A program made the position numbers and the translations under genes. Source: Parapristionchus giblindavisi (Eukaryota > Nematoda > Chromadorea > Rhabditida > Diplogasteridae). Taken from it: a DNA stretch of 64,000 bases. Below the pieces are notes generated by a model. It ran no database searches. It saw only the letters and a program-made list of their open reading frames with translations, and was not told the DNA's origin. Shown in pieces: positions 26,001 through 38,000 of the stretch (the first letter of the stretch is position 1; each line of letters opens with the position of its first letter). The stretch lies in NCBI GenBank assembly GCA_943737045.1, contig CALSFV010000070.1, forward strand, positions 372,001 to 436,000, given 5' to 3'.

Positions 26001-29000
26001 ATTTGCATTCCCATAGAACAAGTGCAACGATTGATAGTTGGAAGACAACTAGAACCTCCTTCACATATTTCTCCATTGGAACATGAATCACCTGGACGAA
26101 CTGAAAAGTTAAAACAATCATATAGATATAAAAAATATATAAATTGTTGATATTATCACTCTTATTTTGGGATACCACACTATTTTTGAAATCTTAAAAT
26201 AGTCCACAAATGGCTTACCATATCTCATTTGTTGACATTGTTTATTATTCAATTCACTTCCATTAGGACATTCACATCTTCCTCTTCTACATGTACTTCC
26301 ACCAATACAAACTTCTCCATTCCCACACGGATATCCCGGATGAGATCTGAATACGGTAGATTGAGATTACTGTAGATGAATCATGTGATTACTGTAGTCT
26401 GGGAGTACATCTATGTCCAATCGATATTTCCATTGGATTACGGCATTCACAAATACGTGATATTGAATTACAGATAGTATCTCCTTGACAAGATTCTCCA
26501 CGTGCACATGATTCACCTGCCTCAGCTGAAACATATTATTCTCTTCAGTAAATTCATTTTGAAACCAAGAGAAAACGTAATCTATGTGATGTTCAGATTT
26601 TTGTTCAAATTTTTTAATGGCTGTAAAGTTTATTTCGTGAATTCTTTTACACATAAGTTATTTAATTCCGCTTCTCGAAAGCAATGAAATGTTCGAAATT
26701 TCCATATTTGCATAATCTGTTTGATAGATAACTTTCAAAAGGGTACAAACCAGTAAGTTGTTGCATACAAACTCCATCGAATGATTCGTGTCCTTCTCTA
26801 CATTGACATATTCCTCTGACACATAATGAATTCCCTCCACAAACAACACCAGAACGAAGACAATTTGCACCCGATGAAACTAGAAAATGAATAAGGGGAT
26901 AAGCAACAAAAGAAGAAATGAGATCAACACGCACACACAGCAAGCAGAATTAAACCATGCAAATAGATTTGGGATGCCTTTATTGGATGGATAGAATAAT
27001 TATTTTTGGCAGCCCAAATCCATATATTTGTAATATTAGTATGATTAGTAACCCTTAATAGGTGATCGATGGAGTTCATTCTTATTGTTATTCATTCCAA
27101 TCGATTCATTAGGTTGATTAGATAGAATGATTGGTCGTAGGAGATTGGATGATTGAATAGATGAAGGATATCCATTGACTTTCTTTGATTGATTGTCGAT
27201 AGTAGTGATTGGTTTAAGATGGGTAGATGATCCAAATGTAGGAGAGAGGAATGTAGATGGTTTAGATGATTTCTTGATCTGAGGAAGTGAATTGAATGCA
27301 TCGATTGGAACTCTTCGATGAGCAAGAATAAGACGATTAGAGAATGGGGATGATGATGAATAACAATCTCCTGATTCATCCTCTCCGAATAAACATTCAC
27401 ATCTTAAAAGGCGTTCTCGGTAAGAATGCAGTGAACGGGAGGGAAGATGGCACAGTTGCTGAAAATCGTTTCTGTGCGCTCAAACTTCACAGGTGGAGTC
27501 CCTAGAGGTGGGATACACTTCAGCCAAAAAGTTGAACTCCAAAGTGATCTTTGATCTTTGATCTCGCGAAAAATTTTTTTTTTGATTTGCCTATCGTGTT
27601 ATATACCATTCGATATAGCACAAAAAGTTATACTTATGGGTAAATTTTCAAAGTGATTGGTCAACTACATAGCCCATTATGCGCGAAAAACCAATTTTTT
27701 GGAACATTTTTCATGTTCAAAAAAATAAACCACCACTTTACGATAATCTCCGGGGAAATTCATTTACGCTATCTTGTAGCAAATTTAATGTAGAATTTAA
27801 TAAAAATATTTCGAGAAAAATCTAAATACTCTATTTACGTTTTTTCGAGCAAATCTATCGCCCGATTTTAGCTCACAGGTTCGAACCCCACCCAGAGCAA
27901 GGTTTTTTTGCAGATTTTTCACAGACTTACCAATGCGGCCCAAGGCTTTTCTTAGTGCATACGGTCTTCAGAAAGTTGTTTTATTCACAAGTTAAGCGAA
28001 TAAAGTGTAAAACTGACAAGTAATTCAAAGGAAATGTATTTTATCTGATTCTCAATTAGTTCGATGTAATATCTTCGACTCCACTAATCTCTATTTCTTC
28101 ATCGATGTCAAACACGTCATCTAGGTTTATCATAATAGATTCCACTACAGAGTCACGATCGCTGAATAGCTCGAGAGAATTTTCCTCATCAAAAAGAAAA
28201 ATAAAGTCGCAGTGCAAATCCTCATCATTATGCTCATATATCAGGCAGACATCTTGCCTAAGAATTTAACGTTTCTACTACACACAGTATTGTTCTGTAA
28301 CATATGGGAGAATGGACTGAGGATCATTCTGACGTCGAGTCGCTCGCTCATGTTCATTTTGCTCTCGCTGCAGCCACACCAGCGAAAGGAGTCCATTCCG
28401 ATGGTTCCTGGTACGGATTGACCGATGAATACTGAAGACATATTTAAGTTTTAGCTATCTGGCTTTCTGGCCAAGTGATCGATGTTTCTCGAAGAATTCT
28501 AGAGCGAGTTTTCGTTGGACTGAATCTATCCCATTCGACGTAGCCATCTTGGATGCTCATTAACTTGTCCGAACTGGGACATTCTTTCATATCTACAGTA
28601 CTCCTCGGTCAATCCGTACCAGGAACCATCGTTACGCTTTGACTCCTTTCGCTCGTGTGGCTGCAGCGAGAGCATAACGAACATAACTGAGCGACTCGAC
28701 ATCCTTAGCCCATTCTCCCGTATGTTACAGGACAATCCTTTCAAGGAGAAAGCGTCAATTTCGAGTAGATCAAAGCTTTCATTGGCGATCTACCAGCATT
28801 CAAATGCAGTTTTTTTTGGACGTAGTTCAGTCAAACCCATTTGAAAATCGTTTCTCAACAGCTTAAATGAAAGCTGTGAACGAGCTCTATCGTTTGAGCC
28901 TTTGAGAAAATCTTTCCCGGGACATTGAAACGCGACCAATTCTTTAGGGAACAAACAATTAAAAAGTTGCATTTTCACATTTTTATCTGAAAGTACTCGA

Positions 29001-32000
29001 GAAAATACACATTTCATCTGCTGGAAACTTTTTACTGTGAGCTTTTTACTGTTTTTTTCTGTTTTTACTCTACTGTGAGCCGTGAAAATCGCATCAGAAG
29101 GCGCCTCTACGACGAACTTTGACGTCAGCTTCTGGAGAGACGCTTGATCTACCTTCCTTGCTACTCTGAATCTGAGTTGTCCTACCCAATGGGCATCGAA
29201 AACTGTGGAGAAAAGAGGGGTCAACTCAAAAGTGTGTAGTAGAAACGTTAAATTCTTAGGCAAGATGTCTGCCTGATATATGAGCATAATGATGAGGATT
29301 TGCACTGCGACTTTATTTTTCTTTTTGATGAGGAAAATTCTCTCGAGCTATTCAGCGATCGTGACTCTGTAGTGGAATCTATTATGATAAACCTAGATGA
29401 CGTGTTTGACATCGGTGAAGATATAGAGATTAGTGGAGTCGAAGATATTACATCGAACTAATTGAGAATCAGATAAAATACATTTTCTTTGAATTACTTG
29501 TCAGTTTTACACTTTATTCGCTTAAATTGTGAATAAAACAACTTTATGAAGACCGTATGCACTAAGAAAAGCCTTGGGCCGCATTGGTAAGTCTGTGAAA
29601 AATCTGCAAAAAACCTTGCTCTGGGTGGGGTTCGAACCTGTGAGCTAAAATCGGGCGATAGATTTGCTCGAAAAAACGTAAATAGAGTATTTAGATTTTT
29701 CTCGAAATATTTTTATTAAATTCTACATTAAATTTGCTACAAGATAGCGTAAATGAATTTCCCCGGAGATTATCGTAAAGTGGTGGTTTATTTTTTTGAA
29801 CATGAAAAATGTTCCAAAAAATTGGTTTTTCGCGCATAATGGGCTATGTAGTTGACCAATCACTTTGAAAATTTACCCATAAGTATAACTTTTTGTGCTC
29901 TATCGAATGGTATATAACACGATAGGCAAATCAAAAAAAAAATTTTCGCGAGATCAAAGATCAAAGATCACTTTTGGAGTCCAACTTTTTGGCTGAAATG
30001 TATCCCACCCCTAGGGACTCCACCTGTGAAGTTTGAGCGCACAGAAACGATTTTCAGCAACTGTGCCACTTTACTTGCCGTCTTAGCGAGAACGCCTTTT
30101 TTTAAAAATTAAGATATTTCATGTATTGTACATCAAATAAATAGCGAAATGATACTCTTTTATATCTTGAGATGACTAAACGTTGATCATTACCTTTTAA
30201 GTACACAAACTCTATCTTTGGGACAATCTTGATCAAATGTGCAAGTATCATAATCTCTTGATTTCAGATTCACTTCATTTCCAGTACCGCTCAAGGCTAT
30301 ACATACTGATCCTACCGCAATCTTTCCAACTGAAAATTGATTTTCAGAGCTTTTATTGATTTCTTTCAATTGAATATTCTCACCAGGACAAGTACATTGT
30401 TTCCTTGCTGTATCACAATATGATCCTCCTGTACATTGATTACTCGTCTCACAACTTCCAAGTGATCCTATGAATCAATCAATAATATTGATATAATCAA
30501 TCGATATCATACCTGATGAAGTCTGACAGTATCCCTGTACATTGACTGTTCCCATAGGACAGGCACACATTCCTGAGACACAATTTGAACCTCCCGTACA
30601 GATTTCACCCTGAATCATGAATGGATTACGGTAGATATGGTATACTGTATATACCTTATGACAAGCATTTCCTGGTTTGACTGATATCAATCGTTGACAT
30701 TGACCATCACGAGATTGTGTACCAGGAGGACACGTACAACGCTGAAGGAAATTTAAATAATTTCTATTTTCTTTTTTTTTCAATTTGAATAATGACTATT
30801 TCATTCAAAATATATGACATACATTGGCGATACAAAGTGATCCTCCACTACATATTTGTCCATTACTACAATCAGAACCAGGTGACACAGATGTTGATGC
30901 TCTACAGTAACCATCATCAATTGATGTCCCCTGAAATCAATCAATAAATCAATAATGATGATCTACCTCCATTTTAATTCACAATATGGACTCACAGCTG
31001 GGCATTGACAGACTCCATCAATACAAACTGATAGATGTAGACATTTCGATGCTGCATTGCAATTGGCACCAGGAAGAGCCTGAGGAGAGATTACGGTAAA
31101 TGCACACGTTAAGGTTATCATGAACTGACTTGTTTCATAGCTAGACAAATTCCATTATCAGCAACAGTACCAGAAGGGCATGTACATACACCATCTACAC
31201 AAATTGATTGACCAAGACATCTCTCAAATCCAGAAGGACACGATCCACCAGCGGGTACTGTAATTAAATAAGATAAAATATTGATTTTGTTCGCTAAAAC
31301 TTCTGAAAAAAATATCATATAACTTGATGATGCTCAGAGAAAAAAAGGTGTACTCCACGCTCACTTCACAGGTTTTGTAAGCAGTGCAGTACACTTTTTT
31401 TTTTCTTTTTGTATAATGATATGAAAAAAATGAGAATAAAAACTAACCAGAAGGAGGTGGTTGACATATATCATTGAGTGATATTTGATTGAATGGACAT
31501 TCACATACATTTGATACACATTCTGATCCTCCTCCACATTGAACAGTTGATGTACAAGGAGAATTAGGAGGTACTAAGGGGTTAGTGAGTATTAGTTATT
31601 AGAGATTAGTTATTATTGATTAGTAGATCATGCATAGTTAGTATTAGATTATCATTCAAACATACCAGTGATTGGAGTGATACAGCGACCATTCAGAACC
31701 TTTAAAATAATTGTTTCCTTTTTTTTCAGATTAAATAAAATATCTACCTGTCTTCCGATAGGACATGTACAATTTCCATTACTACAGAATGAACCTCCAC
31801 CACATATTTCACCATTGGCACAACTACCAAGAGGAGATGATTCAACTGAAATTCATTTTTATTATTAAAGCCATCACAGAAGATGAAGAAGTATTCACAC
31901 TTACTCACAACACATAATCCTCCTTTAGCTGTCGTTCCTCTTGTACATTTACAAATTGAATCCTATGATTATTGATTGATTATTGAATGAATAGATCATT

Positions 32001-35000
32001 ATATTACCTGACAAGATGATCCTCCAGTACATTGAGCATTGACTACACAAGCTCTACCAGGTACAGAAGCATCGAGACATTCTCCTTCATGTTCTACTTG
32101 ATTTGAACGACATCCTGAATCAGGAAATGATCTACCAATATCGATTTCTACCGTACCTGGAGCACAGATTCCTCTAGAGTTTGCACGATAACCAGGAGAA
32201 CAGCTCATAGCACATCCAGTACCAGTGAAGACCTACAATAAGTAAATGGTTATGGATGACTGTTAGAAATGAGTACTTCATCACGTGGACAACGACATCT
32301 TCCACGATCACAACCAATACCAGGATGAACAGCATGACATTGAGATGAATATAGACATTGATCACCAGGTTGAACAGCTAAATAATCAAGATATTATTAG
32401 ATATTTAATACATTTAATATTATATCGATTTGAAATAAGTTTCATTGTATTAGCATATAACACGGATCTCCTGTAAAAGTGTATGAAAAGAAAAACCTTT
32501 TTGCACAGAAAAAAATAACTCTCCTCTTTTTTTATTGATAGTTGTTAGACTAGCCTAACTGAGTGCGAAAACAACATTTTGAAATTTTGTTTTTCGTAAT
32601 TTGCATAATTATGCAATTTTTTTACCGTCAACTTCAAATGAGTGTAACTCGCTTCGTTTTTGAGCAACCGTGTAAATTTTTTTTTTCATTCGGTTCCTAA
32701 TGACCTCCTCAACAAATAACTCAATTAAGGATATGGTCGGAAATGCTGTTTATCATATGTTATGGCATGAAAACTGTTTTTTAGCACACAAAATGCTAGG
32801 TTTCTCGAAATTATTCTCTAAAGGATAAGAGTTTTATTGCAGATTCGGATTCCCCGTCCTCGAATTGGGGTATCCTGATATATAATTTAACCCAACTCTG
32901 TCCGCCCAATAGGGATACTGTATATCATCGTTCTGGACTTAGTGCAATTTTCTCTCAAATCACATTTTTGGTTGTAAATCAGCTCAAACTTATGTTAATG
33001 TACTCATTAGCATATTTAAACCCTGTATTTCGACCAGCCTTACAAAATTGTCTTAGTGGTTCGAATTCTCAACAACAACCATTTTTGAGATATGAATTTA
33101 AAACTGATTTTTTAACGATTTTTTAATTCTTTCGTGGAAGATCTTTTTTTTTATTCTGCAATTTCATTTTCACTGTTCTTATTTATCATTTATTGATATT
33201 AGTTTATTGATCGTTAAGGTCGAAGAAACTGTTTGAATCAAGAATATCCATGGAACCGTCGAAAAACTCCGAGAAATCACTGTAGATCATATCATAGATG
33301 GCATCCGAAGTTATCACTCTCTCATCCTCGGCCACATCCACTTCCTCCTCAACGGGCAGATCTTCTTCTTCGAAATCCTTGTAAATATCATCCAGAAGCG
33401 CTCTTCTTCTTCTACTATGGATTCCTTTAGCCTCCATTTCCTTCTTCTTAGCAGCAACGAGAAATCGAATGCAATTCTTAATCTGTTCATGGGACGTTCG
33501 TTCAATAGGAAGGATATCAGTTCTATCCTTCATTCTTCGTTCTATCTCTTCCGCTCGAAGTTTCTTCGAATGAGTGAAGTAATCGAAGAGATCAGCGACC
33601 AACTGTCTAGCCTTTGGATCGTATCTCGCTCCCTTCTTCGTAATACGCAATGCCCATCCCGTGGGATTCTTATGAACTGGAGCCTGTTGGAATACATGAA
33701 ATGATTCAGCGAGTGGGGCAATTCCTACTCCCTTCTGCACTCCCTCAAGCATTCCCTTGTAAAACAGCATAAAACAACACGAAAAAGCTGGTGTTTTTAA
33801 GTTGCATCAAGTCAGAAAGGCGAAAAATCGGCACTTCTTCGGTTTCTGGCCACCCCCCCCTCAGACCCCCCCCCCTACCCCCCTCCTCTCTCCTCTCGCA
33901 ATCATTTCGAGTAGTAATCGACCCTCTTCTCGGTTGTGCTAAAACCAACCGCATCATGATTGATAGAATGATCAAATGAGAGTTTCGTCTCCACCTTTCC
34001 CATACTCTCTCATCCTAATTCAATTTCATTTTCATTTCACCCCCATTCTCCTATAAAAGCATTCGATTCCTTCTCTCCGGTTCAGTCCAGAGCTCTCCCA
34101 TTTTGAGGAGAGCTCGGGGAGCATTTCGCCCCCGTGGACATCGTCCTCCTAGTGAGGACGACCGCTCCATTCGATCGAAAAGATCGAAATGGGGCGGGGG
34201 GGGGGGTTAGGGGGGGGGGGGTGGCCAGAAACCGAAGAAGTTCCGAAAAATCGTTAAAAAATCAGTTTTCAATTCATATCTCAAAAATGGTTGCTGTTGA
34301 GAATTCGAACCACTAAGACAATTTTGTAAGGCTGGTCGAAATACAGGGTTTAAATATGCTAATGAGTACATTAACATAAGTTTGAGCTGATTTACAACCA
34401 AAAGGTGATTTGAGAGAAAATTGCACTAAGTCAAGAACGATGATATACAGTATCCCTATTGGGCGGACAGAGTTGGGTTAAATAATATATCAGGATACCC
34501 CAATTCGAGAACGGGGAATCCGAATCTGCAATAAAACTCTTATCCTTTAGAGAAAAATTTCGAGAAACCCCGCATTTTGAGTGCTAAAAAACAGTTTTCA
34601 TGCCATAATATATAAAAAACAGCATTTCCGACCATATCCTTAATTGAGTTATTTGTACAGGAGGTCATTAGGAACCGAATGAAAAAAAATTTTACACGGT
34701 TGCTCAAAAACGAAGCGAGTTACACTCATTTGAAGTTGACGGTAAAAAAATTGCATAATTATGCAAATTACGAAAAACAAAATTTCAAAATGTTGTTTTC
34801 GCACTCAGTTAGGCCAGTCTAACAACTACCAATAAAAAAAGAGGAAAATTATTTTTTTCTGTGCAATGGCTTCATACACTTTTACAGGAGATCCGTGATA
34901 AGTCATAGATAGTTCTTACTTGGTAGACATTGTCCAGTAACACCAGAATAAGTCATTCCAGCAGTACAATTTCTTCCACATGTTCCATCAATAGCAACTC

Positions 35001-38000
35001 AAATCATTCATATTATTCATTATAATCTAATCAATAATGATTACCTGGATATGAATTGGGACATGTACAAGTTTGAAGGAAACAATTTGATCCAGCAAAT
35101 GAAGCACCACATTGAAGAGAATGAGAACAACCACGACCTCCCGGTGGAATTACTTAATATTTATTAATTAATATTATTTAAATTATCGATTATTTCATAC
35201 CTTCTTTACATTCTCCTAATTCAGCAATCCATATGAATCCTCTCTTTGAACAATTTGAATCAGCAAATGTACATCCACTTCCACTTTGTTTCATTCCATA
35301 AACACATTCACATCTGAAATTGATTAGATCACTACCGTACTCTGCATATACCGTAATCATATACGGATAACAACCCTTTGATCAAAATATGTACAGTAAC
35401 CCACTTGAGTCTTAAACAGAATGCTCCAGCCTCAAGTGCAGAACATTGTTGGGAGTATTGACATGGTTCTCCAGGAGTTGCAGCTGCAATTATTGATTGA
35501 TTAGATAATCAATCGATAAATCAATAATCATACTTGTCATGCAACTTCCAGCTTCAGTCACATAAGTTTGTCCTGGAGGACATGTTCCTGCTGAGGTTAT
35601 GGCTGAAAGAAATATCTCCGGTTTGTCTTTTCTTTTGTTGTATGCTTCAATCTTCAATCAAAGACACCCGTGCTAACAGCTCTCCGCTCTGGCAAGGCAA
35701 AGACAGTGAGAGAAAATTGCCAGAGCGGAGAGAGTAAATTAGCTCTGGTTGCGCCTTTATCATATTTAGTGATAACGATTACATGAACTGATACGAAATG
35801 AATATCTTACAATTTCCAGATGATATACAAGTAGATCCAGCATTCAATGCCCCTGATACACATCGACAGATTCCATCACAGAAGGCTAAGGGATATCCAG
35901 CACAATCAGCATCAGAACCACATACAGAATCTAGAAGATAATCATTTGATCATATGTATACAATGTATATCGCGTTATCATAATCTCAGTATGTCTCCAT
36001 TTTGTTCGTTTTAATTTTTGAAAAAGTTGAATTAAAATGTACCGGGTGGAACAGCTGATATAGCATTAGGTGATGTTCTTAGAGGAGATTGACCAGGATA
36101 TGGAAGATATTGAGGAGAACGACGAATTGATGAAGAAGATGATGATGATGGAGAGAGGAGATAGGCTAGAACAAGGAATAAGTACATGACTGAATGATGA
36201 TATGGGAGGAATGAGAGAGAGGGAGAGGGAGAGTGAGAAAGAGAGAGGGAGGGAGAGAAGACTGAAGAGGTAGAACTAAGTGATATGTGATCCATCATAC
36301 ATGAAGGGTTACAGCAAAGACGAAGAAAAGAAGAAAATGAGTCATCGAAGGGATCAATTGATATCTTTAGTGATAGACATTGTTGCAGTTTAGTCTTTCA
36401 TGAAATATTTTTCATCCATCCTGATTGATGATTTCGTTAAGAGTAGGAGGAGTGGGAGATGTCAGAGAAGGCGAGGGAGAGGGGGGAGAGAAGGAGAAGG
36501 AGAGGTAGAGGTAGAGGTAGAGTTAGAAGGAGAGGTAGAGGTCTGTGGGGAGAGGAGAGTTAGGCAATGGAATGAGTGGAATCGTAATATTATTTCAGCT
36601 GTAAGCTTTCACCTCATGGATATGGAAGGACAATGTGATGGATATTGTATAGATATAGAAGGATTATGAAACAATGAAATACAGTACCGTGCAAAAGTCT
36701 GGCCCCAAAATTTGAATCGCTATAACTTTCTTCGTACTTGACCGATCGGCCCCAGGTTTGTTTTATTAAATAGCGCAATCAATGGAGAAAATTTGTATGT
36801 TATTGATTATTACCTACGATGATGAAATGATTTCATCATTCTTGAAATGCCGAGGTGCGATCGTAAAAATAGGTTTATTCTCAGGCAGATTTTTTTCTAT
36901 TAGTCCAATTTTTTATGAGGAACGAACAACTATCGGTGAACGTTTTAAGCCATTAACCACGTTGCTTGCATATCACTCCGAGGAATTAGCTAATTTCGCC
37001 TGACCCATCATAATTTCGTAAAAATGTCATAACTCAGTCTGTAGTTGAGCTACGGGCCTCAGATTCAACAAGTATTATCACATGGCCATATGGCACCACC
37101 ATGCCAATTTCAGAAGGATTCCGCTTCTTGAAGAGAAAATTCGAAAAAAATCCCATACCATATTTTGGGATTACGGTATTTCCCAGCCGGTTTTTCTAAA
37201 AATCTAAAAATTTGGTATGATGTGCCCAAACATCTACCTAACACATCTACAAAGTGACGAGATTTCAGGAGTTCAATTACGTCTTTGCCCATAAAAATAC
37301 CATTGACAGTCAAAGTGAAATTTTGCGAGAAAAGAGACAGATAAAATAGGTGGAATGTCCAATAGTGGAACTAAATTGAGGATACTTGTAGGAAATGTGC
37401 TTATTAAACACTTGGTTCAAAATCCGATCGAAATTGATATGAAATACTGTGTTATTGACCCGTAATAATTATCCATAACGAACGAAATTAGGTTCCGTCC
37501 ACCTTGACTGTCAATGGTATTTTTATGGGCAAAGTCGTAATTGAACTCCTGTAATCTCGTCACTTTGTAGATGTGTTAGGTAGATGTTTGGGCACATCAT
37601 ACCAAATTTTTAGATTTTTAGAAAAACCGGCTGGGAAATACCGTAATCCCAAAATATGGTATGGGATTTTTTTCGAATTTTCTCTTCAAGAAGCGGAATC
37701 CTTCTGAAATTGGCATGGTGGTGCCATATGGCCATGTGATAATACTTGTTGAATCTGAGGCCCGTAGCTCAACTACAGACTGAGTTATGACATTTTTACG
37801 AAATTTTGATGGGTCAGGCGAAATTAGCTAATTCCTCGGAGTGATATGCAAGCAACGTGGTTAATGGCTTAAAACGTTCACCGATAGTTGTTCGTTCCTC
37901 ATAAAAAATTGGACTAATAGAAAAAAATCTGCCTGAGAATAAACCTATTTTTACGATCGCACCTCGGCATTTCAAGAATGATGAAATCATTTCATCATCG

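Larger units (their letters stand above)
27410..30102. mobile_element. Foldback DNA transposon with about 870-bp inverted repeats
   Basis: Left arm 27410-28290 and right arm 29228-30102 are near-perfect reverse complements, beginning ggcgttctcg and ending cgagaacgcc. Words mirrored in order include gaaaatcgtttctgtgcgc, ttcacaggtggagtccc, a ttgatctttgatc run, accactttacgataatctcc, aacatttttcatgttc and caggttcgaaccccaccc. The arms also carry an acidic frame (29296-29460, ending [17 protein letters not shown]). It is inserted in one intron of the EB-CE4 gene: the exon ending VCVLK (about 30193) joins the exon starting CECLFGEDE (27406) in phase. The core (28291-29227) is itself partly mirrored. 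Confidence 0.85.
32461..34897. mobile_element. Second foldback DNA transposon with about 660-bp inverted repeats
   Basis: Left arm 32461-33127 starts cacggatctcctgtaaaag; right arm 34244-34897 ends cttttacaggagatccgtg. Mirrored inner words include gttgttttcgcactcagtt, gcgagttacactcatttga, tatgcaaattacgaaaa and gggcggacagagttggg. The core holds a 188-codon frame on the minus strand, an inner inverted repeat with long C and G runs, and a TATA-like box. It lies wholly in the EB-CE4 intron between the exon ending TGQCLP (about 34920) and the exon starting AVQPGDQC (about 32379). Confidence 0.85.

Noticed and set aside
33745..33975. Frame running into the Gly/Arg-rich region of the second foldback element
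   Set aside because: The Gly/Pro/Arg content comes from C/G homopolymer runs; it may be an upstream exon of the 188-codon frame, but I cannot support a join.
36782..37003. 73-codon frame in both arms of the 36.7-kb element
   Set aside because: The same frame appears twice only because the arms are inverted copies; it has no family likeness or start context.
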